Positions 45,181 through 54,708 of a stretch of DNA of 64,000 nucleotides are shown here, in pieces. The DNA lies in the NCBI GenBank assembly GCA_947493175.1, contig CANLQD010000001.1, positions 310,001 through 374,000 on the forward strand, read 5' to 3'. How positions within the stretch are numbered: position 1 is the first letter of the stretch; each line of letters opens with the position of its first letter. The stretch is from an uncultured Flavobacteriaceae bacterium (lineage in GTDB: Bacteria; Bacteroidota; Bacteroidia; Flavobacteriales; Flavobacteriaceae). The translations under genes and the position numbers were made by a program. Below the pieces are notes generated by a model. That model did no database searches. It saw only the letters and a program-made list of their open reading frames with translations, and had not been told where the DNA came from.

Positions 45181-45648
45181 ATGAATAAGAAACCTTCTGA
45201 AAGAATTGAAGAATTAGGATTGGTGCTTCCCCCGGCGCCACCTCCTGCAGGACTTTACAAACCGATTTTGGTTGTTGATAATTTTCTATATGTTTCTGGT
45301 CAAGGTCCCATGATGAACGATGGCTCGTTGTACACCGGTAGGGTGGGCAACGATCTTACCTTGGAACAAGGCAAAGAAGCGGCACGCCAGGTAGCCTTGA
45401 CCATGTTGGCAACGATTACCACTCATTTTGGAGAGGTAGACCGAATTAAAAGGTTGGTAAAAACTTTGGGAATGGTTAATTGCACCCGTGATTTTAGCGA
45501 TCAGCCCTTGGTTATCAACGGTTACAGCGAATTGATGGCGGACGTTTTCGGCCCGGATCATGGCGTTGGGGTCCGTAGCGCGGTGGGCATGATGCTCCCT
45601 GGTCAAGTAGCCGTAGAAATCGAAGCTATGTTCGAACTTCATACCTAA
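45181..45648 (+). CDS. RidA/YjgF-family enamine/imine deaminase-like protein
   Basis: A 155-residue RidA-like protein. Features seen are the N-terminal strand LVVDNFLYVSGQGP, the helix KEAARQVALTMLATI and the end MLPGQVAVEIEAMFELHT. RidA proteins release ammonia from reactive 2-aminoacrylate-type intermediates made by PLP-dependent Ser/Thr dehydratases. This member is longer than the classic 130-residue RidA. The PLP enzyme gene begins six bases after its stop, which fits a role in clearing that enzyme's by-products. Confidence 0.85.
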   Translation: MNKKPSERIEELGLVLPPAPPPAGLYKPILVVDNFLYVSGQGPMMNDGSLYTGRVGNDLTLEQGKEAARQVALTMLATITTHFGEVDRIKRLVKTLGMVNCTRDFSDQPLVINGYSELMADVFGPDHGVGVRSAVGMMLPGQVAVEIEAMFELHT

Positions 45649-45654
45649 AAAACC

Positions 45655-46767
45655 ATGTCAGATAATCTTTGGTATCCCCTCAGCGATACCTCCAACATCA
45701 AGTCTCCTTCTTTGCTCGTATATCCGGAACGCATTGAAGAAAACATCCGAACCATGATTTCGATGGCAGGCGGCTTTTCACACTTGCGTCCCCACATCAA
45801 GACGCACAAAATGGCCGAAATCGTGCAGATGCAACAACGCCATGGTATTCAGAAATTCAAATGTGCCACCATCGCAGAAGCAGAACTCTTGGGTCAATGC
45901 AAGGCCGAAGACGTATTGTTGGCCATGCAGCCCGTAGGAGCCAACATCGAACGTTTTTTTCGATTGATGGACGCTTTTCCCAATACGGCGTTTTCCACTT
46001 TGGTCGATAACCCCAAAACACTAGAGGAAATTGGCAAAATCGCCACCACCAAGAACAAGATTGCTTCCCTTTACCTCGATATCAACAATGGTATGAACCG
46101 AACCGGCTGCCAACCTGATCATAAGGCCGTGGTGTTGTATCGCGCTATGGAAGAACATCCGCATATCATAGCCAAGGGCTTGCACGTCTACGACGGGCAT
46201 ATTCGGGACCCTGAGATTACCGATCGTACCCACCGGTGCAATGCCGCCTTTGACCAAGTACTAAAACTAAAAGAGGCAATCAAAAAAGACGGAATTATCG
46301 TTCCCAATCTGGTCGCAGGTGGCTCCCCCTCTTTTCCCATTCATAGCAAACGACCTAAGGTAGAGCCTAGCCCAGGGACTACCCTGTTATGGGATGCCCG
46401 TTATGGAGGGCTCTTCCCCGATATGCCTTTTTTACATGCTGCCGTACTCTTTATCCGAATCATCAGCAAACCGACCGAGAACACGATCTGTTTTGATCTG
46501 GGACACAAATCGGTTGCTCCGGAAATGGATTTTCCCCGCGTACAGATTTTAGGATTGGAAAACAGTGAGCAGATCGGACAAAGCGAAGAACACCTCGTAG
46601 TAAGAAGCAATAGGGCGCATGAATTTGAAGTAGGGGACGCATTCTACGCCATTCCCATACATATTTGCCCGACCGTTGCCAAGTATGAGGAAGTCTTGAC
46701 CGTTGTAGAGGGAACCATTACCGGATCTTGGAAAGTGGCGGCCAGGAATCAAAGAATTACCATCTAA
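45655..46767 (+). CDS. D-threonine aldolase/D-serine dehydratase-like PLP enzyme
   Basis: A 370-residue fold-type III PLP enzyme (alanine-racemase-like N-terminal barrel). The PLP Lys is in RPHIKTHK near residue 50, and a C-terminal metal-site candidate is HICPTVAKYEE. Between them are GLHVYDGHI and AGGSPSFP, which contact PLP phosphate in this family. D-threonine aldolase cleaves D-threonine to glycine and acetaldehyde; the related D-serine dehydratase makes pyruvate and ammonia. The H-x-C pattern is compatible with the dehydratase-like metal site, but activity cannot be decided by eye. Its ATG is six bases after ridA and the dipeptidase starts one base after its stop. Confidence 0.88.
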   Translation: MSDNLWYPLSDTSNIKSPSLLVYPERIEENIRTMISMAGGFSHLRPHIKTHKMAEIVQMQQRHGIQKFKCATIAEAELLGQCKAEDVLLAMQPVGANIERFFRLMDAFPNTAFSTLVDNPKTLEEIGKIATTKNKIASLYLDINNGMNRTGCQPDHKAVVLYRAMEEHPHIIAKGLHVYDGHIRDPEITDRTHRCNAAFDQVLKLKEAIKKDGIIVPNLVAGGSPSFPIHSKRPKVEPSPGTTLLWDARYGGLFPDMPFLHAAVLFIRIISKPTENTICFDLGHKSVAPEMDFPRVQILGLENSEQIGQSEEHLVVRSNRAHEFEVGDAFYAIPIHICPTVAKYEEVLTVVEGTITGSWKVAARNQRITI

Positions 46768-46768
46768 G

Positions 46769-47833
46769 ATGTTCATATTCGATGCACATTTAGACCTCTC
46801 GATGAATGCCATGGAATGGAACCGCGATTTGCGCTGGTCGGTCGATGCCATTCGACAAAGTGAACAAAGCATGACCGACAAACCCGACAGGGGAAACAGC
46901 ACCATTTCGTTTAAAGCGATGCGCAAAGGCAACATAGGGCTCTGTATGGCCACACAAATTGCACGCTACGTAAAACCGGAAAGCACCCTTCCCGGTTGGA
47001 ACTCCCCACAACAAGCTTGGGCCCAAACCCAAGGGCAACTGGCATGGTATCGATCAATGGAAGCCGAGGGAGAACTGGTACAAATTAGGAATCGAGAGCA
47101 ATTAGAGTCTCATTTGCAAGGGTGGAACAAAGCCCCCGAAACACACCCCATCGGGTATATTTTAACCTTAGAAGGTGCCGATAGTATTGTTGACCTTGGC
47201 TATCTTGAAAAGTCCTATGAGCAGGGCCTACGTGCAATCGGGCCGGCACATTATGGCCCGGGAACCTATGCATATGGTACCAATTCGGTCGGAGGCATCG
47301 GAACCAAAGGGAAATCACTTTTGAAAGAAATAGAACGTCTTAACCTTATTTTGGATGCTACCCATTTGTGTGATCAAAGCTTTTGGGAAACCATGAAGGT
47401 TTACAACGGCCCCGTTTGGGCCAGCCATAATAACTGCCGGGCATTGGTAGATCACAACAGGCAATTTTCAGATGAACAACTCAAGGAACTTATTGCTCGA
47501 AAAGCGGTGATCGGGGTCGCCTTGGATGCTTGGATGATGATTCCCAATTGGCAGCGTGGTATTTCCACACCACAAAAAATGGGACTTACCTTAGAACATA
47601 TGGTGAACCATGTGGATCATATTTGTCAGTTGGCCGGCAATACCGACTATGTTGGCATCGGTACCGACCTCGATGGAGGTTTTGGCACGGAACAATGCCC
47701 ATCGGGTATGGATACGATTGCCGATCTGCAAAACGTTCCTGCTTTGCTCAGGAAAAGGGGATATTCAGACGTAGATATTACAAAAATCATGCACGCGAAT
47801 TTTATTAACTTCTTGTTTAGTACATGGCGCTAA
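46769..47833 (+). CDS. M19-family membrane dipeptidase-like peptidase
   Basis: A 354-residue zinc dipeptidase of the renal dipeptidase family. The metal ligands are in place: DAHLDLSMNA (HxD), LEGADSI (Glu), LDATHLCDQSF and ASHNNCRALVDHNRQFS (two His), and GIGTDLDGG (Asp). Members cleave dipeptides and several tolerate a D-amino acid at the C-terminal side. No signal peptide is present, so it acts in the cytosol. Position at the end of the GntP-RidA-PLP unit, one base after the previous stop, supports a role in releasing D-amino acids from peptides. Confidence 0.9.
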   Translation: MFIFDAHLDLSMNAMEWNRDLRWSVDAIRQSEQSMTDKPDRGNSTISFKAMRKGNIGLCMATQIARYVKPESTLPGWNSPQQAWAQTQGQLAWYRSMEAEGELVQIRNREQLESHLQGWNKAPETHPIGYILTLEGADSIVDLGYLEKSYEQGLRAIGPAHYGPGTYAYGTNSVGGIGTKGKSLLKEIERLNLILDATHLCDQSFWETMKVYNGPVWASHNNCRALVDHNRQFSDEQLKELIARKAVIGVALDAWMMIPNWQRGISTPQKMGLTLEHMVNHVDHICQLAGNTDYVGIGTDLDGGFGTEQCPSGMDTIADLQNVPALLRKRGYSDVDITKIMHANFINFLFSTWR

Positions 47834-47945
47834 AAAAGAAACCAGAGCTGGTGATTTCTCTTCCCTTTATCGAATTTAACAGCGATTTAAGTGCCTGTGG
47901 CAGGGTATTTGTTAATTTTATGAGTTCAAAACAACTATCTAAACG

Positions 47946-48599
47946 ATGCGATTGCTGCTTTTTTTTCTTGTTAGTGCGGTACTCCCTTTTATGGGAGGAG
48001 CACAAACGGATATCCCTACGGCCAAGCCTCTTAAGATCGAAGCAGCCAATAAATTGGATATCAAAGGCGAGGAGAAAAAAGGCACCGCCCTTAAAATGCC
48101 TTCTATCGTAGGCGATGCTCCTAAAATAAATTTTGAAGATTCTCTAGGACGGCGACCTGTTAAGATGCTGCCCGACCGCAAACTGGTGCAGGCCGGTACC
48201 GGAATGAAAATCGATCCGAAAGTAGGACCCCGCGAAAATGATAAGGAAGGTTCTTCCGATTTTTTTGGCAATATGTATTTGGGCGATGTTAAAAGCAATG
48301 GAAAGTTTGTAGGCATTGTTTGTCGCGATCACGAATATGTCGATGGCGACCGGGTAAAGATTCTGCACAATGATATGGTAATCGACGCCAATACTTTGCT
48401 CACAGGAGGCTTCAAAGGCATTAATGTAGACTTGGAAAAGGGTTTTAACCGATTGGATTTTGTGGCGCTGAACGAGGGAACTTCTTCCCCAAATACCGCA
48501 CAAGTAGATGTTTATGACGATCAGGGGCAACTCATTTATTCCAACAAATGGTTGTTATCATCGGGATCGAAGGCTACCTTGATTATTACGAAAGAGTAA
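47946..48599 (+). CDS. Small secreted protein, unknown function
   Basis: A 217-residue protein with a signal peptide (MRLLLFFLVSAVLPFMGGAQ, cleaved about residue 20). The N-terminal 80 residues are Lys/Pro-rich and low in predicted structure. The C-terminal half (about 110-217) is beta-rich, with a run such as FVGIVCRDHEYVDGD and a late IYSNKWLLSSGSKATLIIT, like a small beta-sandwich. It lacks a lipobox. I do not recognise the family. It follows the M19 gene by 112 bases on the same strand. Confidence 0.7.
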   Translation: MRLLLFFLVSAVLPFMGGAQTDIPTAKPLKIEAANKLDIKGEEKKGTALKMPSIVGDAPKINFEDSLGRRPVKMLPDRKLVQAGTGMKIDPKVGPRENDKEGSSDFFGNMYLGDVKSNGKFVGIVCRDHEYVDGDRVKILHNDMVIDANTLLTGGFKGINVDLEKGFNRLDFVALNEGTSSPNTAQVDVYDDQGQLIYSNKWLLSSGSKATLIITKE

Positions 48600-48877
48600 G
48601 CTGACCTTTTGCAAGTTTTTAAATATCCCCAACCTCGCACGCCTTTCACTTTCAACGACCTTTCTCGATTAGTCTTAGATTGCCTTGGCCATCGTATTAA
48701 GTGAACTCATCGGTTTAATGCTGGAATTGATGTTTTTGGCTGTTGAACCCTCGTGAATCTTTTTTGAACAGCAGTCACTAGCAAGGGCGATTGCCTTTAA
48801 TCCCGACACGATAAAAACCTGAAATCAGATTGTCCTGCAAAAAGTAACAATCGTGGGTAAGAAAAACTTGAGTCAGG

Positions 48878-49315
48878 TTATGCCAATGACAGGTCTAAAA
48901 TTTCCTGGGAATGCCTCCAAAATTTTAGCTTGGCACGAATAGGAAAACAACTAAAATCCGAGGAATGGAACAGCTTTTCAAATCGCCTTCTTTTTAAATA
49001 AACATCCTGCCCTTTTTCGTCCAAATTATCATATGCCATATCCCAGGAAGGAAACATCCTAAAAGGATAAGTGCCAGAAGCTAGAACGTTAACTTCTTTA
49101 TGCAAGGAATCCTTTTTAATTCTTTCAAAGAGAGCCACAATATCAGGTTTTGCACCTTCGATGAATTGTATGAATCTCTGATTATGATGAAGCAACAGGC
49201 CTGTAATACCATTTTTGGCATTGCACTCCATCGAAGTCCTATATATTCTCTTTAAGTCGTTTGAATCTAAGGTAGGGTTGGCCCTCGATCGGTATAAAAT
49301 GTGCTGTATTTTCAA
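48878..49315 (-). CDS. BLUF-domain blue-light sensor protein
   Basis: A 145-residue single-domain BLUF protein that would bind FAD non-covalently. The characteristic residues are seen: Tyr8 in ILYRSRA, Asn in NAKNGITGLLLH, and Gln in FIQFIEG. These form the flavin hydrogen-bond network that switches with blue light. The start must be TTG at 49315, as no ATG lies upstream in frame. There is no fused output domain (for example EAL), so it would need a partner protein. It stands alone, between a secreted protein gene and the acylase gene. Confidence 0.88.
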   Translation of the reverse strand: MKIQHILYRSRANPTLDSNDLKRIYRTSMECNAKNGITGLLLHHNQRFIQFIEGAKPDIVALFERIKKDSLHKEVNVLASGTYPFRMFPSWDMAYDNLDEKGQDVYLKRRRFEKLFHSSDFSCFPIRAKLKFWRHSQEILDLSLA

Positions 49316-49439
49316 AACGATTGAAAGATGTAATAATCAATATATCTTAAAATTACAGAAATATTATCAGACTCAGTAAGAAAAATACTAATTTTTTAAC
49401 ATTTTATAATTGGTATGCCATCCTTTTTACAGATCTGTA

Positions 49440-51641
49440 CTACTCCCTTTTTCCAGGATTGTAGGTCTCGACTGCACGTTTTGCAACGTCTTCCTTGTAA
49501 AAAGCCACTTCTTTCCAATCCATGTTAGCGTATCGCGCTGTTTGATCATTAAAGTGGGGTGAATCAGGATTACCGCTCTGTCCGCCTGCCAAAATACCTT
49601 TCGCCCTGACTTTATCGCCAAACTCCACTACGGCCGCAAAGCTATTACCACGGGTACCATATATTTTTTTGGTATGGTTATGATATCGGGCTCCATAGGC
49701 CGCCAAAGCCCCCCAACGCCCTGATGCCAAACCGATAGGAATACTGGGCTTGTTATCCTCAAAAGCCTGCCGAATATCGCCGTTCAGACGTTGGTATCTG
49801 TTGATTTCACCCCAAGGAAGGTCCCATTTACCAAAATCTGATATGAGTTGATCGATTACTTCCTCAAAAACCCGTCTACGCTCACCCATCGGGGAAGTGG
49901 TACCAAAATAGGTGATCAAATCCATGCCATGTAATCCTTCCGGTCGCATGGCTCTTTGCAGCATAGCAGTACCATAATAATGTGCCAACGTCATGGCGAC
50001 GGATTCCTTATTGGTCTTAAAGTCCCAATCGCCCAAAACATCCATTGGATCTTGCAATTTCGGATTGCGGTCATCGTATTCGTAATAAGCCTCGATCAAC
50101 CCCGGAATCAATACTTTAAAGGCGGGTAAATACGAGTCATGAGCCAATTGTATTAAACCATCAAGAGTATGCCCGTCTTTACCTTTTAACAACTCAATGG
50201 CATGTACGCCCCGAAAGTTTTCTTGATCGCGAGACATGTAATAGGGATAATCTTCGCTCTTAGGGCTGAACTCGGCAGCAGCTGTATAAGGGGTAGAATT
50301 ACAGTTCTGTAACCAACCATTTTCGGGATTCAATACTAAAATATTCTCGTCAACCGTGTGTAGTCCTTGCCAGTCGGTCTTCGGATTACTCCCATCAACC
50401 GGTCGTGAATAGTCGAAAGACACGTCACGCTTCGGGATAAAATTGCCGTGAAAATAGGCGATGTTCCCTTCGGCATCGGCATAAACGGTATTATTACTAG
50501 AATTGGTACGGATGTCCATCATCTTACGGAACCCTTTGTATCCATCCTGTTTGGTTCGAACAAAGGACTGTTCCAAAGCCTTTACCGGATCCCACATCAT
50601 GGCAGAGGCCGTCCATTGGCCCTCCTCTAAATGTGTAATGGGTCCGTGATGGGTATGATACGCATTGACTGTTTTCTCTTTAAGAGTAGCTCCCTCTTTG
50701 AACTTCAAAGTGATTTTGGAAGTTTCCACGGGACGTAATTCCTCTCCATATCGGTACAATAGTTTTCCATCGATGTTCATGATCGTTTCCTTGAACTCAT
50801 CCATCACGTCGGTGTAGGTTGAAGTATGCATCCAACCAGTTTTTTCGTTAAATCCTTGATAGACGAAAAATTGTCCCCAAGTGACGGCTCCGTACGCATT
50901 TAATCCTTCCTCACTGACCACATGCACTTCTCCACGAAAGTAAAATGAAGTATGCGGATTAATGAGCAACAAGGTATTGCCCGACTTTGTTAATTTACCG
51001 GAAATGGCAATGCCATTCGATCCTTGGGGCTCGGCCATTTCTATCTCCTTTTCAATTTCCACTTCCTGTGCTTCGGGAATTTCCATTCCGCTTTCGTAAA
51101 ACGCCTTTATTTTTTCGGTTGCGATCCGTTCAATATCCCCCCCTATCGAACCTTCACTAAAGTACATGGGCATCCAAGGTTCGAACCGGGTCAGTAATTT
51201 TGGTTGCACCTCGGGATGGGTATGCAAGTAGTAGTTGACACCATCGGCAAATGCATTGCATAACTTTTTAAGCCACTCGGGACTTTCTTCATAAGTAGCC
51301 TTTGCCTCTTCCTCTGTCATAAACAATTTGGCCCGAAGGTCACTGTAAAGTACTTCTTTACCTTCTACTTCTGCCAAACGCCCTGTAGCCCAAATATAGT
51401 TCTGCTCCACGCGATTAAAATCATCCTCACACTGGGCATACAGTAAACCGAAAACCGCATCGGCATCGGTTTTTCCATAAATATGGGGCACTCCAAAGTC
51501 ATCTCGAATAATGGTGACGTTTTCAGCTTGGGACTCCCAACGCGCTATTTCTGTTCTTGGCTGTGCTTCGACCTCGGTCTTACAGGCAACGGAAGAACTA
51601 ATAATAAGTAGATATACCAGGCAGTTACGCAAACAAATCAT
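49440..51641 (-). CDS. Penicillin-acylase-family N-terminal-nucleophile hydrolase, lipoprotein
   Basis: A 733-residue lipoprotein (SSVAC lipobox, Cys20) of the penicillin amidase family. The proenzyme pattern is clear: alpha part (VTIIRDDFGVPHIYGKT), then a linker, then Ser208 in GSNGIAISG, the expected new N-terminal nucleophile of the beta chain after self-cleavage. The beta part continues with NPHTSFYFRGEVHVV and SNNTVYADAEGNIAYFHG (Asn of the oxyanion hole). Such enzymes hydrolyse amides including beta-lactam side chains and acyl-homoserine lactones. Substrate here is unknown; the lipoprotein anchor places it in the periplasm or at the surface. Confidence 0.9.
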   Translation of the reverse strand: MICLRNCLVYLLIISSSVACKTEVEAQPRTEIARWESQAENVTIIRDDFGVPHIYGKTDADAVFGLLYAQCEDDFNRVEQNYIWATGRLAEVEGKEVLYSDLRAKLFMTEEEAKATYEESPEWLKKLCNAFADGVNYYLHTHPEVQPKLLTRFEPWMPMYFSEGSIGGDIERIATEKIKAFYESGMEIPEAQEVEIEKEIEMAEPQGSNGIAISGKLTKSGNTLLLINPHTSFYFRGEVHVVSEEGLNAYGAVTWGQFFVYQGFNEKTGWMHTSTYTDVMDEFKETIMNIDGKLLYRYGEELRPVETSKITLKFKEGATLKEKTVNAYHTHHGPITHLEEGQWTASAMMWDPVKALEQSFVRTKQDGYKGFRKMMDIRTNSSNNTVYADAEGNIAYFHGNFIPKRDVSFDYSRPVDGSNPKTDWQGLHTVDENILVLNPENGWLQNCNSTPYTAAAEFSPKSEDYPYYMSRDQENFRGVHAIELLKGKDGHTLDGLIQLAHDSYLPAFKVLIPGLIEAYYEYDDRNPKLQDPMDVLGDWDFKTNKESVAMTLAHYYGTAMLQRAMRPEGLHGMDLITYFGTTSPMGERRRVFEEVIDQLISDFGKWDLPWGEINRYQRLNGDIRQAFEDNKPSIPIGLASGRWGALAAYGARYHNHTKKIYGTRGNSFAAVVEFGDKVRAKGILAGGQSGNPDSPHFNDQTARYANMDWKEVAFYKEDVAKRAVETYNPGKRE

Positions 51642-51955
51642 GTGTCAGTTATTTATAGCTACGTTATGGGTAAAGAGATTAAACATGGTGCTATATGCAC
51701 GGCTATAAATATACCCTTATTTCCCTTAAAGAAACACAACTACGCATCCCTGCACACCAATCACCATCCGATTTTATATGAACACTTGGTGCATTTCATC
51801 GAAAAAATGTAGGGTATCTATCAACTGTATTGTTATTCCAATATTATTTTAACATTTAAATCGTTAAAGTGAACATATTAATCGAGTAACAGGATGTTCC
51901 CCAAATATCTAAGAGACTCTTTTAAAATGGTATTTGCAACTTAACCATCTTATGC
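51642..51955. promoter_or_regulatory. Divergent intergenic region
   Basis: About 314 A+T-rich bases between the acylase and first G8 gene. No gene is seen, and no clear -7/-33 pair or repeat stands out, though the promoters of both genes must be here. Confidence 0.4.
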
Positions 51956-54658
51956 ATGACTAAACTTGGAATTTTAAAGCGTTTTTCGCTTTTTGTTGTG
52001 TTCTTGGCATTGCCTTTCGGCCTTTTGGCACAACAAAACTGGTCGCATCCCTCCTCTTGGCCAAATGGCGCAGTACCCCAGGCAGGGCAGGATGTTATTA
52101 TTGCTTCGAACCAAGAAATTATCCTAGACGTATCGCCCCCTAACTTGGGCGATATGATAATTGAGGGCAGCCTCATTTTTCAGGATACTAATGTTCAACT
52201 CACCGCAAAATCGATACTGGTAAAGGGACTACTACAAATCGGCACGGAAGAACAGCCTTTCCGTAGTGAGGCCGTAATTACCCTAAACGGACCTAAGAAC
52301 GATGATCCGCTGTATGGTGGACGTTTTCTAAGCACCATCGAGGGCGGATCATTACAACTGCACGGAGCAAGCGCTGAAAAATTAAGTTGGGGACAGTTAG
52401 AAGGCACTGTAGGGGTTGGCGCGACCACCATTACCCTAGACAAAAACCCAAATGGTTGGGCAGCCGGTGATAAAATAGCCATAGCCCCCAGCGGTTACGA
52501 TCCTTTTGAAGCCGAGGAAGTTACGATAACCACGGTCAACGGGAACCAAGTCAGCTTTACGCCCGCTCTCAAATATGCCCATTTTGGCGAGCTGCAAACC
52601 TATGAAGGAAAGGTATTGGATGAACGGGCCGAAGTAGGACTCCTTACTCGAAACATCAAAATACAAGGGGGTGCCGATTCCGAGGAGATTCGCTTCGGTG
52701 GCCACACCATGATTTTGAACGATTCCGGCCCTATTCATGTAGAAGGGGTAGAACTTACCCGTATGGGGCAACCCGGAATCGAAGGCCGCTACAGTTTTCA
52801 TTGGCATATTGCCGGCAATCGAGAGGGAGATTACATAAAAAACTCGAGTATTCACCATGCATTACAGCGAGGGGTCGTACTACACCGCACCGACAATGTA
52901 TTGATCGAAAACGTGGTAGCATATCATATCAAAAATCACGCTTTTATTCCTGCTGAAGACGGCAATGAGGTGAACAACACCTTCAAATACAATCTGGCAA
53001 TGCTCATGTTACGGCCCGATGATGGCTTCTTTGCTTTCCCTGTTGAAGGGAAAGAAACGAAACAGAGCAGACAGGGCGAACATCGTGTAGCAGGTTTTTG
53101 GTCGCGCAATCCACATAGCAATCTGATCGGCAATCATTCAGCAGGTTCCGAGAGGGGGGTCGGTTTTTTCTTTGATGGTTTTGCAAAGGATCGTATTTAT
53201 AAAGAATTCGATGTACTACCCAGGGAAATTGTTTTTAAGGACAATGTAGTTCATTCTTGCTCCGTTCCCGGTTCGAACAACAACGCAGTTACAAATGTGG
53301 CGACTTACGGGCGGGTAGGTCATGGTCATGGTCTGTTCATCGATGGTTTCAAGAACGGCGACCTTATGTGGCGTTTCGGCGACTTTACAGCCTACAAAAA
53401 TGCCATGAGCGGTGTATGGAGCGAAATGCTCAATGTAACCATTGACAATGCCATTCTAGCCGATAATTCCTCGGCCTTAATGTCTTCGCGCTCTTACGTA
53501 CAAAACAGTTTAATCATCGGGAGGTCTAAAAATACCATTGGCGGCCCGAACAGGGTACTACGGGATGGTCACAAGCGTGCGGGCTACTACTCTATTGCTC
53601 AGGGAGGTGCCAAACAACCGAAGTTCAGCAACGTAACCTTCGTGAATATCAATTCAGAGATCGGAGGGGAAGAAGTTGCGGCAGCCGTGGTCGGGGAATC
53701 TGGACATCATGGGGAAAATTATTTTGAGGGTATTAAGCTCGTAAACTCCCAGCCCGTTTACATGCGTACCAAAGGCAAGAATAAAGATAGGCCAAGCGGG
53801 TCATTTTTATTGGATAAAGACGGAAGCTTAACGGGCTATAACAAACCGGTAATCATTGTTCATGAAGCCTCGACCTTGGTCGACGATAGCGCCATCTATC
53901 ATGAAGATTGGCGTGCTTATGTATTGGATGCCAAAGGTATTATGCAACTTCGTTTTCATGATATTAAAGCCTATGTAGATATCAGCCTTATCGGAAACAA
54001 AGGCGAATTTCTGGGACCGATACAAACGGGAAAATCATTTCATTTTGGTATCCGTTCCGGATCTACACAGACCTTCCAAGGGCAATGGGCCGTTGACAGG
54101 GACGGGCAATCGATTATTGCCAAGAACATATTGGGGCAGTCTGGAGATTGGACCGTACTTCGGTATCCATATCCACATGACAAGGTGAAACTAGTTGACA
54201 AAAATGAGGTAGAAATTGCCCCTGTAGGTAGCGAGGCTGATCTTAACAATCAAAATAGCACCTCTTACTACTTTGACAAAAGCAACAAAATGGTTCTGGT
54301 CAAATTGGTGACCGACGAACTTGGAAGTGCCTACGCACGTATTCTAGCCGGGGAAGGAATCGAGGTAGGAGACGGCACCATAACTCCTCAAGAGTTCAAC
54401 GATGTCATTAACGTGCGCGTAAGCCCCAACCCTATCACGAATGAATCCTATCTAGAATACACTTTGCTCAAAGACCAGTTTATCGGTATTGGATTGTTCG
54501 ATATGACCGGCCGTAAAATTAAAACCTTGGAAGCCGAGCAACAAGATGCGGGAAGTCATCAAATTCCCTTAGATGGGACCAACCTGCTGAGCGGAGTTTA
54601 TGTAGTTAGTTTTCAACTGGCCGACCAAGTAGTCTCAACAAAAATAATAAAGCAATAA
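51956..54658 (+). CDS. G8-domain CEMIP/TMEM2-like protein with T9SS sorting domain, copy 1
   Basis: A 900-residue secreted protein. A signal peptide ends near residue 26. A G8 domain follows (about 30-150; WSHPSSWPNGAVPQAGQDV, IIEGSLIFQD). Next come parallel beta-helix repeats with the strongly conserved block SFHWHIAGNREGDYIK, SSIHHALQRGVVLHRTD and NHAFIPAEDG, which closely matches the corresponding part of animal CEMIP and TMEM2. The last 80 residues are a type A T9SS sorting domain (SPNPITNESYLEYTL...GVYVVSFQL). It is therefore exported to the cell surface or outside. Animal homologues cut hyaluronan; activity here is only inferred. Copy 2 begins 50 bases later. Confidence 0.88.
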   Translation: MTKLGILKRFSLFVVFLALPFGLLAQQNWSHPSSWPNGAVPQAGQDVIIASNQEIILDVSPPNLGDMIIEGSLIFQDTNVQLTAKSILVKGLLQIGTEEQPFRSEAVITLNGPKNDDPLYGGRFLSTIEGGSLQLHGASAEKLSWGQLEGTVGVGATTITLDKNPNGWAAGDKIAIAPSGYDPFEAEEVTITTVNGNQVSFTPALKYAHFGELQTYEGKVLDERAEVGLLTRNIKIQGGADSEEIRFGGHTMILNDSGPIHVEGVELTRMGQPGIEGRYSFHWHIAGNREGDYIKNSSIHHALQRGVVLHRTDNVLIENVVAYHIKNHAFIPAEDGNEVNNTFKYNLAMLMLRPDDGFFAFPVEGKETKQSRQGEHRVAGFWSRNPHSNLIGNHSAGSERGVGFFFDGFAKDRIYKEFDVLPREIVFKDNVVHSCSVPGSNNNAVTNVATYGRVGHGHGLFIDGFKNGDLMWRFGDFTAYKNAMSGVWSEMLNVTIDNAILADNSSALMSSRSYVQNSLIIGRSKNTIGGPNRVLRDGHKRAGYYSIAQGGAKQPKFSNVTFVNINSEIGGEEVAAAVVGESGHHGENYFEGIKLVNSQPVYMRTKGKNKDRPSGSFLLDKDGSLTGYNKPVIIVHEASTLVDDSAIYHEDWRAYVLDAKGIMQLRFHDIKAYVDISLIGNKGEFLGPIQTGKSFHFGIRSGSTQTFQGQWAVDRDGQSIIAKNILGQSGDWTVLRYPYPHDKVKLVDKNEVEIAPVGSEADLNNQNSTSYYFDKSNKMVLVKLVTDELGSAYARILAGEGIEVGDGTITPQEFNDVINVRVSPNPITNESYLEYTLLKDQFIGIGLFDMTGRKIKTLEAEQQDAGSHQIPLDGTNLLSGVYVVSFQLADQVVSTKIIKQ

Positions 54659-54708
54659 GTGGAGACATTATTCCGGAGAAAGGCCCTAATTTTTAATTAC
54701 AATTGATT

